Assembly (NCBI RefSeq): GCF_000429725.1
Contig: NZ_KE386944.1
Location: 186,001 to 250,000, forward strand
DNA length: 64,000 nt
Direction: 5' to 3'
From: Alkalicoccus chagannorensis DSM 18086
Lineage (GTDB): Bacteria; Bacillota; Bacilli; Bacillales; Salisediminibacteriaceae
The notes under the pieces were generated by a model. It had not been told where the DNA came from. It searched no databases and was given only the letters and a program-made list of their open reading frames with translations. Each line of letters begins with the position of its first letter. The stretch's first letter is position 1. Position numbers and translations under genes: made by a program. This document shows positions 37,623-45,673 of the stretch, in pieces.

Positions 37623-37662
37623 AAGAGCCGTCTCCAACGTCCGTTGAGGCGGCTCTTTTCTG
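37622..37662. terminator. Bidirectional terminator between the membrane protein and bshB2
   Basis: AAAAGAGCCGTCTC and GAGGCGGCTCTTTT pair with one wobble around CAACGTCCGTT. T runs on both strands serve the convergent genes. Confidence 0.8.
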
Positions 37663-37750
37663 TGCAGTGGCCTGCACGGGGTATGCTGATGAAGCGAGGC
37701 GCTGGCCTGCCCTGAAAGCAAGGACCGGCTCTGCGCATGCCGCAGGGCGG

Positions 37751-38431
37751 CTACGAGCGGCTGTCGGCGTAAGGAGCAGGGTCCAGCGTCCAAAAACGCT
37801 CAGTGTGGAGCATGTCTTCGATGAAATCGCTGTTCTGACGCTGTTTGACCTGTTCAATGAGGCCTGCTGTCTGCGACGCGTGCGCTTCAATGACGCCCAG
37901 CTTGTCTTCGCGCAGGTCGGCTACATCGATGTTGACATCCGGCGGTCCGAGCGCATCGTAGGCATCATTGGAGAAGGCGACGGCGTGAATCACCGGCTGG
38001 TTGTTCTCCGGCAGTCTGGCAACAGCGCGGGCGACGGCTTCGCCTGTAGCATTATGATCGGGATGAACCGCATAGCCGGGATAAAAGGTGATGATTTTCG
38101 CCGGGGCCAGTTCATTGATCACATCAGAAACACGTTCGGTGAGTGCCTCCTGATCGGCGAATTCAACGGTTTTGTCCCGCATCCCGAATCGGCGGAGGTC
38201 CCGGATGCCGAGCAGGCGGCAGGCTTCTTCGAGTTCCTGCAGCCGGATCTCCGGCAGGGTCTCCCGCGTGCACATCACCGGCCTGCCCATGTTCCGGCCC
38301 ATCTCTCCCAGGGTAAGGCAAATATAGGTAACGGGCGTGCCGCTTCGTGTATGGTGCAGGATGGTGCCGGAAACACCGAACGCTTCATCGTCCGGGTGAG
38401 GGAAAATCACTAATACAGGATTGTCTGCCAT
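37751..38431 (-). CDS. bshB2: Bacillithiol biosynthesis deacetylase BshB2
   Basis: 226 residues of the PIG-L/LmbE deacetylase fold. HPDDE starting at His12 and HPDHNATG supply the zinc ligands and catalytic Asp. It removes the acetyl group from GlcNAc-malate in bacillithiol synthesis. B. subtilis has the same yojF-bshB2 pair. AAAGGAGCAG precedes the ATG. The 93-bp gap to yojF holds a fragment of repeat family A. Confidence 0.93.
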   Translation of the reverse strand: MADNPVLVIFPHPDDEAFGVSGTILHHTRSGTPVTYICLTLGEMGRNMGRPVMCTRETLPEIRLQELEEACRLLGIRDLRRFGMRDKTVEFADQEALTERVSDVINELAPAKIITFYPGYAVHPDHNATGEAVARAVARLPENNQPVIHAVAFSNDAYDALGPPDVNIDVADLREDKLGVIEAHASQTAGLIEQVKQRQNSDFIEDMLHTERFWTLDPAPYADSRS

Positions 38432-38495
38432 GGCTCACTGCTCCTTTTTTAAGTTCGTTAAGAAAAATGCCGTAGAAGGAAGACGGCGGCGTCCG

Positions 38496-38526
38496 CCGTT
38501 CCGACCAACAGGTGCGTTGGTCTATT
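38496..38526 (+). repeat. Fragment of repeat family A between yojF and bshB2
   Basis: CCGTTCCGACCAACAGGTGCGTTGGTC resembles the 3' hairpin end of family A. It abuts the yojF stop codon. Confidence 0.4.
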
Positions 38527-38875
38527 ATTTACGGAAGGGTTCTCTGCTCAGCTCGAGTGCTGCAGCCAGGCGTCCTTCTGGATCATGCCCGGCGAAAAGA
38601 ACCCGGTCCTGATCATCAATTTCCCAGTCTGTCAGTCCTTCTGCGTACAGCCAGCCGAGGCTCGTCTCCAAACCGATGCGGTACGGCCCTTCTCCGGCGA
38701 TTCTGCCGTGGATGTAGCGGAGTTCGACATTGCGGATAAAGGCCCCGGCGGAGAAGAAGGAGGCATCATTGTGGCTGGCATAGGCGCCGTTGGTCGTCTC
38801 TAAATGGATGTAGAGCGTTTCTCCGGCGCGTTCGTTTAAGGCTTCCTGTACGGCTTCAGGTTGAATGCTTTTCAA
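38525..38875 (-). CDS. yojF: YojF family protein (DUF1806)
   Basis: 116 residues. The Bacillus pair yojF-bshB2 is conserved, and YojF is a small beta-rich protein of unknown activity (ETLYIHLETTNGAYASH, FIRNVELRYIHG, GWLYAEGLTDWEID). It starts with TTG: AAAGGAGAA lies 4 bp before it, inside the end of the ATP-grasp gene, giving a 20-bp overlap. That overlap implies translational coupling. Confidence 0.88.
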   Translation of the reverse strand: MKSIQPEAVQEALNERAGETLYIHLETTNGAYASHNDASFFSAGAFIRNVELRYIHGRIAGEGPYRIGLETSLGWLYAEGLTDWEIDDQDRVLFAGHDPEGRLAAALELSREPFRK

Positions 38876-39797
38876 GGGATTCTCCTTTCACGCGTGCAAG
38901 GCGGGAAGCGAGGGCTTCAGCCAGACTCTTCATCCCGGACAGGCCGGCTGCTTCTTCCGCTTCGGCGTTATAATTGGTATTCGTATTGACATCGTACGTA
39001 TAGACCGTGCCGTCAGCTGCGGTAATCTGTTCAATCCCTGCAAAGGCAATGCCCTGATCTGCAAGGAACGCTTCGTACTGCGGAATCAGCGGACTGTCGA
39101 ATTGGTCCCTGATTAGGAATTTCGGCCTTGGAGCTGTGCTTTCTCCCACGCGGCAGGCGTCTGCCGGGCAGAGCTCGAATCCGTCGGACGTATCGACGTC
39201 CACAGCATAGTAAAAGCGGCCGTCAATGAATTCGCAGCGCGTGATGACCGGTTCCGGCGCCTGAATGTATTCCTGCAGGAGCATGATGCCGTCGATGGAC
39301 GGATCCACGCTTCCGGCATCCAGCGCCTGCTCCAGTTCTGCAATGCTGTCAAAGCGCTGGACACCGAGGCCTTTACCAGCCCGGTTATGCTTTGTGATGA
39401 ATGGGAGGGGCATGCTGGCAGCAGCCTGCAGAAGCGGTTCCCGGCCGACGGCAGCTGTCGTCTTCGGAACAGGGATGCCGTGCTTTTTCAACGCTTCGTA
39501 CTGGGCGGCCTTGCTCACTTCCAGGTAAAGCGCGTTCGATCCGTTGAGCACCGTCCGGCCGTGGCGCTCCAGCCAGTTCAGCACTGCAGAAGCAAGCTCC
39601 GGTGCGTAGCGGTGGCCTCTTGTGTGGGAGGAGGCGCTCATGCGGTTATAGAAGATTCCTTCCGGCGGGGTTTCGTCGAGCGGCACGAAGCCTTCGTGCA
39701 GGTGCCAGGACTCATACGGCACCCCCAGGGAATCCAGTGCGTCCAGCAGTGGCTGGGTCCACGTGTCATTTTCATGAATAATATATACTTTTTCCAT
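38856..39797 (-). CDS. ATP-grasp (RimK-like) ligase next to the bacillithiol genes
   Basis: 313 residues. The central and C-terminal parts have the ATP-grasp features KHNRAGKGLGVQRF, MLLQEYIQAPEPVITRCEF and YTYDVNTNTNYN (metal ligands), as in amino-acid or glutamate ligases of the RimK type. An N-terminal pre-ATP-grasp domain contains IFYNRMSASSHTRGH. Its 3' end overlaps yojF by 20 bp, so it heads a yojF-bshB2 operon. Bacillithiol synthesis is not known to need a ligase, so the role is open. AAAGGCGGG precedes the ATG. Confidence 0.8.
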   Translation of the reverse strand: MEKVYIIHENDTWTQPLLDALDSLGVPYESWHLHEGFVPLDETPPEGIFYNRMSASSHTRGHRYAPELASAVLNWLERHGRTVLNGSNALYLEVSKAAQYEALKKHGIPVPKTTAAVGREPLLQAAASMPLPFITKHNRAGKGLGVQRFDSIAELEQALDAGSVDPSIDGIMLLQEYIQAPEPVITRCEFIDGRFYYAVDVDTSDGFELCPADACRVGESTAPRPKFLIRDQFDSPLIPQYEAFLADQGIAFAGIEQITAADGTVYTYDVNTNTNYNAEAEEAAGLSGMKSLAEALASRLARVKGESLEKHST

Positions 39798-39862
39798 AAG
39801 GGAAGCCCGCCTTTCATTTGTATGCAGTGTCCATTATACCATCTGCGTAGGCTGAATCAATC

Positions 39863-39894
39863 GGGGAGCCCCTGATGCAGACGGGGGTCTCCCC
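39863..39894 (+). promoter_or_regulatory. Hairpin just upstream of the sucrose promoter
   Basis: GGGGAG(CCCC) and GGGGTCTCCCC form a GC-rich dyad that ends at the -35 of the fructokinase promoter. It could be an operator or a stray terminator of antisense transcription. Confidence 0.35.
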
Positions 39895-39923
39895 TTGTAG
39901 CCGAAGGGCGGGACGCTTATAAT
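39895..39923 (+). promoter_or_regulatory. Sigma-A promoter of the fructokinase-sucrose hydrolase operon
   Basis: TTGTAG (39895-39900), a 17-bp spacer and a perfect TATAAT (39918-39923) lie about 50 bp before the ATG. Confidence 0.6.
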
Positions 39924-39973
39924 GAAGTCATCCGGCAGAGCCGGAATTCGTACTGCTGACAGGAGGAGAATAC

Positions 39974-40921
39974 ATGACGAAGGGAATTGTTTGTCTCGGG
40001 GAGGCACTGATTGACTTTATCCCGCTCGACGATCACAACGAAACGTTCCAGAAGAGTCCGGGTGGAGCACCGGCGAATGTGGCCGTGGGCCTTGCGAGGT
40101 TAGGGGAACGTGCGTCATTTGTCGGAAAAGTCGGCGACGACGTGCTCGGCCGGTTTCTGGAAGAGACGCTGTCTGGATATGGCGTGGATACGGCGGACAT
40201 GTCGTTCACCAGAGAAGTGCGGACAGGCGTCGTGTTTGTGACGCTTGGCGAGGGCGGCGAGCGGAGCTTTGAATTTTACATAGATCCGAGTGCAGATCGT
40301 TTTCTCGAACCGGGAGAATGGCAGGAGGATCTGTTTACAGCAAACCGGGTGCTTCATTTCGGCTCGATCAGCATGATCAGTGAGCCGGCGGCTTCGGCAA
40401 CCGTTGAGGCAGTGCAGCAGGCGAAAGCGGCGGGCATGCTCGTGTCGTATGATCCGAACCTGCGTCTCGGTCTCTGGCCGTCGGAAGCGGCAGCAAAAGA
40501 AAAGATCTCGTCGATGCTCGGAGAAGCGGATATCGTGAAAGTGTCCGAGGAAGAGCTGACTTTTTTGACGGGGGAAGAAGATCTCGACCGAGGCGCAGCG
40601 AGGCTGGAACCGTATGCTATTCCGCTGCTTGTCGTCACGCTCGGAGCAGACGGCAGCTGGCTGTACCTGCAGGGGGAAGAACCGGTCCACGTGCCCGCAG
40701 TGAAGGTGGAGGCGGTCGATACGACAGGCGCCGGCGATGCCTTTGTCTCGGGGATGCTGTATCAGCTTGCCCGGCTGGAGCATGACCTGCGTGAACTCTC
40801 TCCCGAGGAAGCGGCTGACATGGCACGATTTGCTGCTGTGTCCGGGGCTCTCGCCGCTTCGACAAAAGGGGCCATGACCGCACTTCCGACGCTCGATCAG
40901 GTAAAGGAGGCACTCTCATGA
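39974..40921 (+). CDS. scrK: PfkB family fructokinase
   Basis: 315 residues, a ribokinase-fold sugar kinase. The first signature is GGAPANVAVGLARLG, and the second is VDTTGAGDAFVSGML with catalytic base Asp255. Placement upstream of, and 4-bp overlap (ATGA) with, a sucrose hydrolase identifies fructose as the likely substrate: hydrolysis of sucrose gives fructose, which this enzyme phosphorylates. AGGAGGAG precedes the ATG. No sucrose PTS gene or regulator is present within the window. Confidence 0.92.
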   Translation: MTKGIVCLGEALIDFIPLDDHNETFQKSPGGAPANVAVGLARLGERASFVGKVGDDVLGRFLEETLSGYGVDTADMSFTREVRTGVVFVTLGEGGERSFEFYIDPSADRFLEPGEWQEDLFTANRVLHFGSISMISEPAASATVEAVQQAKAAGMLVSYDPNLRLGLWPSEAAAKEKISSMLGEADIVKVSEEELTFLTGEEDLDRGAARLEPYAIPLLVVTLGADGSWLYLQGEEPVHVPAVKVEAVDTTGAGDAFVSGMLYQLARLEHDLRELSPEEAADMARFAAVSGALAASTKGAMTALPTLDQVKEALS

Positions 40922-42354
40922 CGGATAGAGAACAAGAGCTGCGCAGGCTTGCAGCGGAAAGTACAGCTGAGAAGAAAGACCTTGCCGCATCCGACCCGCA
41001 CCGGCAGCGTTATCATCAAATGCCGACAGCAGGCCTGCTGAACGACCCGAACGGCTGGGTGCAGTGGAAAGGGACGTACCATCTGTTTTTTCAGTGGAAC
41101 CCGTTTCAGCCGGATCACAGTCAAAAATTCTGGGGACACTGGACATCGAAAGATCTGGTGCACTGGACCGAGCATGAACCGGCGCTCGTCCCGTCAGAAT
41201 GGTATGAAAAGAACGGCTGCTATTCCGGAAGCGGATTCGAAAAAGATGGGAAGCTTCATCTCCTCTATACCGGGAACGTCAAGGATGCTGAAGGGAATCG
41301 GGAATCCTATCAATGTCTCGCCGTCTCGACGGACGGGCGGACGTTTGAAAAGCAGGGGCCGGTCGTGAATACACTGCCTGCCGGTTATACGGCCCATTTC
41401 CGTGACCCGAAAGTATGGGAAGAAGACGGCACGTACTACTTTGTGATCGGCGCACAGACGGAACAGGAGACCGGGCAGGTGCTGCTCTACCGCTCGGAGG
41501 ATGCGCATACGTGGACGTTTGCCGGTCCGCTTGCCGGATCCCATTTGAACGGCCTCGGCGCGTTCGGTTACATGTGGGAATGCCCGGACGCCTTTCATCT
41601 TAACGGGACGGACGTGCTGGTTGTTTCGCCGCAGGGACTCGATTCGGAAGGGAATCGATTCCAGAACGTGTACCAGGCAGGATACTTCCTCGGCACTATC
41701 GACAAAGAAATGCCGTCCTTTGACCACGGCGCCTTCCATGAGCTGGATGAAGGTTTTGATTTTTATGCGCCACAGACGACCGAAGACGAGCTCGGACGCC
41801 GCATTCTCGTCGGCTGGATGGGCGTGCCGGATTCCGATGAAGCGTATCAGCCGACCGTCGCCTACGAATGGGTGCACTGCATGACGATCCCGCGCGAGCT
41901 GCAGGTGACAAATGGCCGTCTGATCCAGCGGCCCGTCGACGAGCTTAAGACTCTCCGTTCCGGAGACCCGCTGGAAATGAGGATGCAGCTCTCGTTCGGG
42001 CAGGAAATTGCAGTCACGCCGGCTGCAGAAATCGACATCGACTGTTCGGCTGCCAATCGGATCGAGCTGGAGCTGCGCAGCGAAATGACGCTGTCCTGGG
42101 ACAAAGATACCGGGGAGTTGACGCTGCAGCGTCCGAGCTTCCGCGACGGCAGCACGGAAACCCGCAGCTGCACGGTGCCGGAGCTGCATCACCTGCAGCT
42201 GTTTCTCGATCATTCTTCTGTGGAAGTATTTGTCAACGGCGGCGAAGCGGTGCTGACGTCGAGGTACTTCCCTCATCCGCAGCACAACGTGGTCGCTGCC
42301 GGCGGCGACGGTACGGTCGTCTGGACCTCGTGGGAACTTCGTAAAGAGGAGTAG
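40918..42354 (+). CDS. sacA: GH32 sucrose(-6-phosphate) hydrolase
   Basis: 478 residues. Family 32 motifs are complete: NDPNG with nucleophile Asp43, FRDPK with Asp163, and WECPD with acid/base Glu221, on a five-bladed propeller, then a C-terminal beta-sandwich (DHSSVEVFVNGGEAVLTSRYFP). There is no signal peptide, so it acts inside the cell on sucrose-6-phosphate or sucrose. It is coupled to the fructokinase gene. No strong terminator is seen after it, only a weak AGAGACCATGGTTTCTCT dyad. Confidence 0.95.
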   Translation: MTDREQELRRLAAESTAEKKDLAASDPHRQRYHQMPTAGLLNDPNGWVQWKGTYHLFFQWNPFQPDHSQKFWGHWTSKDLVHWTEHEPALVPSEWYEKNGCYSGSGFEKDGKLHLLYTGNVKDAEGNRESYQCLAVSTDGRTFEKQGPVVNTLPAGYTAHFRDPKVWEEDGTYYFVIGAQTEQETGQVLLYRSEDAHTWTFAGPLAGSHLNGLGAFGYMWECPDAFHLNGTDVLVVSPQGLDSEGNRFQNVYQAGYFLGTIDKEMPSFDHGAFHELDEGFDFYAPQTTEDELGRRILVGWMGVPDSDEAYQPTVAYEWVHCMTIPRELQVTNGRLIQRPVDELKTLRSGDPLEMRMQLSFGQEIAVTPAAEIDIDCSAANRIELELRSEMTLSWDKDTGELTLQRPSFRDGSTETRSCTVPELHHLQLFLDHSSVEVFVNGGEAVLTSRYFPHPQHNVVAAGGDGTVVWTSWELRKEE

Positions 42355-42607
42355 CAGCCGATTTTTCGATCGAATATGGAAGAGACCATGGTTTCTCTTT
42401 CCTGTGCGTGTGAGCCCCCTCTGCTGTGTGCGGACGGGGCTCGTTCCTCGTTCAAATGATGACATAAGATTGGATAAGAGAAAGGCACCGCCTGCATACG
42501 CTGGATGGAAAGGAAGAACGGTTTGTTCTCCATCCTGTGAAGCGACAGCCGGCAACGAAGGAAAACACAGGACGGGAGGTGCTGGCGTGTACTTGTTTCT
42601 GGTGCGG

Positions 42608-42790
42608 AGTGGACGTTCCCGCCGCCGGCTCGGACGTTCAGCAGCAGCGGGCGGTCACCCAGCGGGCGGAAGCGGCCGTTCAGAAGGGAAAAGCGGCCGT
42701 TCGGGCGCTGGGCGGTCACTCCGTGACTGGTCTCGGACATTCAGCACGAAGCAGCGGACGTTCAGAGATAAGTGGCGGCCACTCCGCTTA
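42608..42790 (+). repeat. Family E phrase repeats, densest array
   Basis: At least nine phrases of the form GTGGACGTTCCC, CGGACGTTCAGC, GCGGTCACCCAG, GCGGCCGTTCAG, GCGGCCGTTCGG, GCGGTCACTCCG, CGGACATTCAGC, GCGGACGTTCAG and GCGGCCACTCCG occur at 15-30 bp spacing. They are the reverse complement of those at 8780-8945. Confidence 0.65.
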
Positions 42791-42842
42791 GGCTGCGCGA
42801 CCGTAGTCTGCCGTTATGTTGATAGGACATCTGATGCATTCT

Positions 42843-43030
42843 TATAAACGAAGCTCTGTTAAAGCTTGTTGCTCTTACTTGATGAAAGTAGCGATAGGCG
42901 GTGACGCTCAAGGGATAAGCGCCGTCCGAAAATCCTCCTTCGCTTCGCGAAGGATAGTTGAGGACAAGCCCCTGAGCAAGCGTCCGCCGAAAGCGGATGA
43001 AATCAACAACGAACGATAACATAGCCATAA
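42843..43030 (-). repeat. Interspersed repeat family B, full copy 2 (reverse)
   Basis: Read on the minus strand it matches the 32586 copy closely from ATGGCTATGTTATCG to TTAACAGAGCTTCG, including the inner CCTTCGCGAAGCGAAGG hairpin. Confidence 0.88.
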
Positions 43031-43096
43031 ACGAAAAAACCACCTCGGAAGAGAAACCTTCCGGGGTGGTCTGCGCAGCAGCGTTTCCTAGGTGAT

Positions 43097-43143
43097 AAGA
43101 ATGTACACGCCGTTCCGATCAAAAAGGCGCTGCGCGCTTTATT
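43097..43143 (+). repeat. Interspersed repeat family A, internally deleted copy
   Basis: AAGAATGTACACGCCGTTCC joins the family's 5' end directly to its 3' part, then AAAAAGGCGCTGCGCGCTTT. The GGGAAGAA hairpin is missing. Confidence 0.6.
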
Positions 43144-43148
43144 CAGCA

Positions 43149-44903
43149 TCAGGAAGCCCGTTCTTCTGATGTTGCTTCGTCGGGTTCCTCGAGTGCATGC
43201 GGCAGTTCTCCGTCTGATGGTGTTTCTTCGGTTACGCGGAACTGCTGCACGGCCTGCTGCATGTCTTCAGCCATCCGACTGAGCGTTTCAGCAGAAGACG
43301 TGATCTCTTCCATGGAAGCGTGCTGTTCTTCGGCGGAAGCGGCCACGTTCTGTGTTTGATCGGACGCCGTTCTGGCAGCTTCTGCTGCCTCGCCGGCGCT
43401 CGTCTGAAGATCTGATGTACCTGCGGTGATCTGCTGGGCGGCCGCCGAAATATCGGTCATACGCGAGCTGACATCCTGGACCGACGCTTGAATGGCCTGG
43501 AACGCTTCGCCGGCAGCCTGCGCCCGGCGCTGTCCTTCTTCGGCAGACGTCCGGCCGTTTTTCATCGCAGCAGCGGAAGCATTCACGCCCTGCTGCATGT
43601 CCTCGAGCAGGCGCTGAATGTCGCCGGCAGAGCGTCCGGACTGTTCCGCCAGCTTGCGCACTTCATCGGCGACGACAGCGAAGCCTTTGCCGTGTTCCCC
43701 GGCTCGTGCCGCTTCGATGGCGGCATTCAGGGCCAGCAGGTTCGTCTGCTCGGCGACGTTTGTGATCAGGTCAATGATGGAGCCGATTTCCTGCGACTGC
43801 TGCTGCAGGGTGACCATGGATTCCGATGCCGCAGCAGTACTGCTGCTGATGTCATGCATCTGGGCGATTGTATCCTCCATGACGCGGGAGCCCTCCTCGG
43901 ATCGGGAGGCAGCTTCTGCTGAAGCGTTGTTGGTCTCTTCAATCCCCGCTGAAATCTGTTCCATTCCTTTCGACATATCGTCGGTTGTCCGGGTGAAATC
44001 GGACGAGCGCTGCTGCTGCTGGTCCGCACCGCTGGAAAGTTCTTCGATCGAGCCGGTGATCGTCTCCGTCGCCCGGCTGGACTCTTCGGCACTTGCCGTC
44101 AGTTCTTCCGCGGAGGCGGCGACCTGCTGGGCGTGGTCGGTAATGGAGAGAAGCAGCGTGCGCAGCTGGTCTGTCATGTCATTCATATAGCTTTCCAACG
44201 TGCCGAATTCATCCTTCGTCTCCGCCGGCAGCGGCTCCGCGGGAATATCCCCTTCGCTGATCCGGCTCGCCCTTGTCATGATCCGCTGCAGGCTTCTCGT
44301 GATCGTTCTTGTCAGCAGCCAGATGATGACGGCGGCCGCTGCTGCCGCCAGAGCCATGACGACGATATACGTGGTCTGTGCGGCGGTGAGGGCGCTCTGT
44401 GCGTCTTCGCCAGCTTCGTACACATCCGCCATCGTTAAATCACGGAGGTTTTCGGAAGCAGTGCTGGAAGCCGAACGGTAAGATTCCAGCGCTGCGAGCT
44501 GAGACGGATCCTCATCTCCTTCGGCCACCGAGAGCACGTCATCGATGTTGTTATTGGAAGCGCTCAGCGTGGAGAACCAGCGCTCATGATCATTGGACGT
44601 AAGCTGTCCATCCAGCGCTGCTGCATGTTCTTCAAACATTTCGTTGTACTGCTGGAGGCGGTTGTCGTCGAAGTAACCGTCGGAGACAGCGCGCTCCGCC
44701 TGTATGTATTTCGCTCGAACGAGGGAGCCCATGTCCGTTGCACGGACAGCCTGCTCCGCCCGGTCTTCCAGCTCGCTGACTTCGTCGTTCACCATCTGCA
44801 GCGCGATGAAACTGCCGATCAATCCTCCGAGGAAGACGAGCAGAATGGCACCGAAGGCACCAAACAATTTCACTCGGAGTGAACTATTTTTCCATTTATT
44901 CAT
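43149..44903 (-). CDS. Methyl-accepting chemotaxis protein
   Basis: 584 residues. Membrane helices at about 11-32 and 178-197 flank a 145-residue extracellular helical sensor. A HAMP domain follows, then a long cytoplasmic hairpin with the conserved tip [38 protein letters not shown]. It links ligand sensing to CheA. There is no C-terminal CheR-tethering pentapeptide. GAGGAGG lies 8 bp before the start and can be hidden in a hairpin downstream of a c-di-GMP-I riboswitch (44948-45025), so expression should respond to c-di-GMP. Confidence 0.95.
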   Translation of the reverse strand: MNKWKNSSLRVKLFGAFGAILLVFLGGLIGSFIALQMVNDEVSELEDRAEQAVRATDMGSLVRAKYIQAERAVSDGYFDDNRLQQYNEMFEEHAAALDGQLTSNDHERWFSTLSASNNNIDDVLSVAEGDEDPSQLAALESYRSASSTASENLRDLTMADVYEAGEDAQSALTAAQTTYIVVMALAAAAAAVIIWLLTRTITRSLQRIMTRASRISEGDIPAEPLPAETKDEFGTLESYMNDMTDQLRTLLLSITDHAQQVAASAEELTASAEESSRATETITGSIEELSSGADQQQQRSSDFTRTTDDMSKGMEQISAGIEETNNASAEAASRSEEGSRVMEDTIAQMHDISSSTAAASESMVTLQQQSQEIGSIIDLITNVAEQTNLLALNAAIEAARAGEHGKGFAVVADEVRKLAEQSGRSAGDIQRLLEDMQQGVNASAAAMKNGRTSAEEGQRRAQAAGEAFQAIQASVQDVSSRMTDISAAAQQITAGTSDLQTSAGEAAEAARTASDQTQNVAASAEEQHASMEEITSSAETLSRMAEDMQQAVQQFRVTEETPSDGELPHALEEPDEATSEERAS

Positions 44904-44911
44904 AAAAAACG

Positions 44912-44939
44912 CCTCCTCTGATCCTAGCCGGTCAGGGAG
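44912..44939 (-). promoter_or_regulatory. RBS-sequestering hairpin of the chemoreceptor gene
   Basis: On the minus strand CTCCCTGA can pair with TCAGAGGAG, one bulged base, 10-nt loop. The right arm contains the ribosome site, so this is a likely translational expression platform for the adjoining aptamer. Confidence 0.5.
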
Positions 44940-44947
44940 AAGATGTC

Positions 44948-45025
44948 CCTGCAGCTGGCTGGCATGGCCTCTCGGCTTCAGCCCCTTTAGCTTTGCGTCA
45001 CTGCATTTCTGCAGCTTTGCCTATG
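44948..45025 (-). ncRNA. c-di-GMP-I (GEMM-I) riboswitch
   Basis: Minus strand, 5' to 3': GGCAAAGCTGCAGAAAT, the class I core GTGACGCAAAGC (44990-45001), a GGGGCTGAAGCC hairpin, then GGCCATGCCAGCCAGC (44954-44969), which corresponds to the family's ATGGCAGCCAGGT tetraloop-receptor segment. P1 closes between GCTGC and its partner GCAGC near the ends. The class I aptamer binds c-di-GMP and often sits before chemotaxis and motility genes. It ends about 45 nt before the chemoreceptor start codon. Confidence 0.85.
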
Positions 45026-45164
45026 TGTGAGCTTAATATACATCTTTATGCCCATGAAAGCAATCAATATTTTAGATTTGTTGAGAAGTGAAACAGGTAT
45101 TTATCCCTGCACAGCGGATATCGCTGCCGTCTTCCCCACGTGAGGAGGAGTCTGTGCCTCCGAC

Positions 45165-45216
45165 GACGAAAAAAAAGCACCGGAAGGGAGATGACTTCCG
45201 GCGTCTTTTTTTCAGG
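45165..45216. terminator. Bidirectional terminator between cheY and the chemoreceptor
   Basis: GCACCGGAAG and CTTCCGGCGT pair around GGAGATGA. Runs of eight A before and seven T after give U tails in both directions. Confidence 0.8.
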
Positions 45217-45310
45217 ATGACAGCGCCAGCGTGGGTGGTCCTTTTGCGGAAAGGACATCAAGAACACAGCGGCAGTGGTGCTGCTCCTGCGTCACGACGC
45301 GTCGGTCGTG

Positions 45311-45673
45311 CTATTTACTCATGGCCTTCTCGAGCGATTCCTTGATCCGGGCTTCGTCGAAAGGCTTTACAATGAAATCCACGGCGCCTTTCTGAATAGC
45401 ATCAACGACCATGTTCTGCTGTCCCATGGCAGAGCACATGACAACTTTGGCGGAAGGATCCTGTTCGCGGATTTTCTCCAGCGCTTCAATCCCATTCATT
45501 TCCGGCATGGTGATATCCATCGTGACCAGATCTGGTTGATGTTCTTTATACATCTCGACAGCTTCCTGTCCATTCTCCGCTTCTGCTACGACTTCATAGC
45601 CCGCGTCGGTAACCATTTTTTTCAGCGTCATCCGCATGAATGCAGCATCGTCGGTAATCAATAGTTTCGCCAT
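45311..45673 (-). CDS. cheY: Chemotaxis response regulator CheY
   Basis: 120 residues, closely like B. subtilis CheY: LLITDDAAFMRMTLKKMV, the phospho-Asp in LVTMDITMPEMNG, MCSAMGQQ and DFIVKPF. It carries the signal from CheA to the flagellar switch. The frame extends 8 residues upstream, but MAKLLITDD is the family start; GAGGAGG is 12 bp from it, a rather long gap. It stands alone, with its own terminator, rather than inside a che operon. Confidence 0.94.
   Translation of the reverse strand: MAKLLITDDAAFMRMTLKKMVTDAGYEVVAEAENGQEAVEMYKEHQPDLVTMDITMPEMNGIEALEKIREQDPSAKVVMCSAMGQQNMVVDAIQKGAVDFIVKPFDEARIKESLEKAMSK

Larger units (their letters stand above)
42355..43148. other. Intergenic region with repeats, no gene seen
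   Basis: About 800 bp with family E phrases (42608-42790), a reverse copy of repeat B (42843-43030) and a shortened family A copy (43097-43143). The open frames here, such as 42404-42847, are built from the phrases and are unlikely to be genes. Confidence 0.6.
44904..45310. other. Riboswitch leader and CheY terminator region
   Basis: About 400 bp between the chemoreceptor and cheY. It holds the RBS hairpin, the c-di-GMP-I aptamer and a terminator at 45165-45215. The chemoreceptor promoter should lie around 45030-45160; AT-rich sequence there (GTATATTAAG on the minus strand) is suggestive but not a clear match. Confidence 0.6.

Noticed and set aside
44960-45000. Possible sigma-D promoter (TAAAG...GCCGAGAG) for the chemoreceptor
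   Set aside because: The spacing is 9 bp rather than about 15, and the bases are part of the c-di-GMP-I aptamer core.
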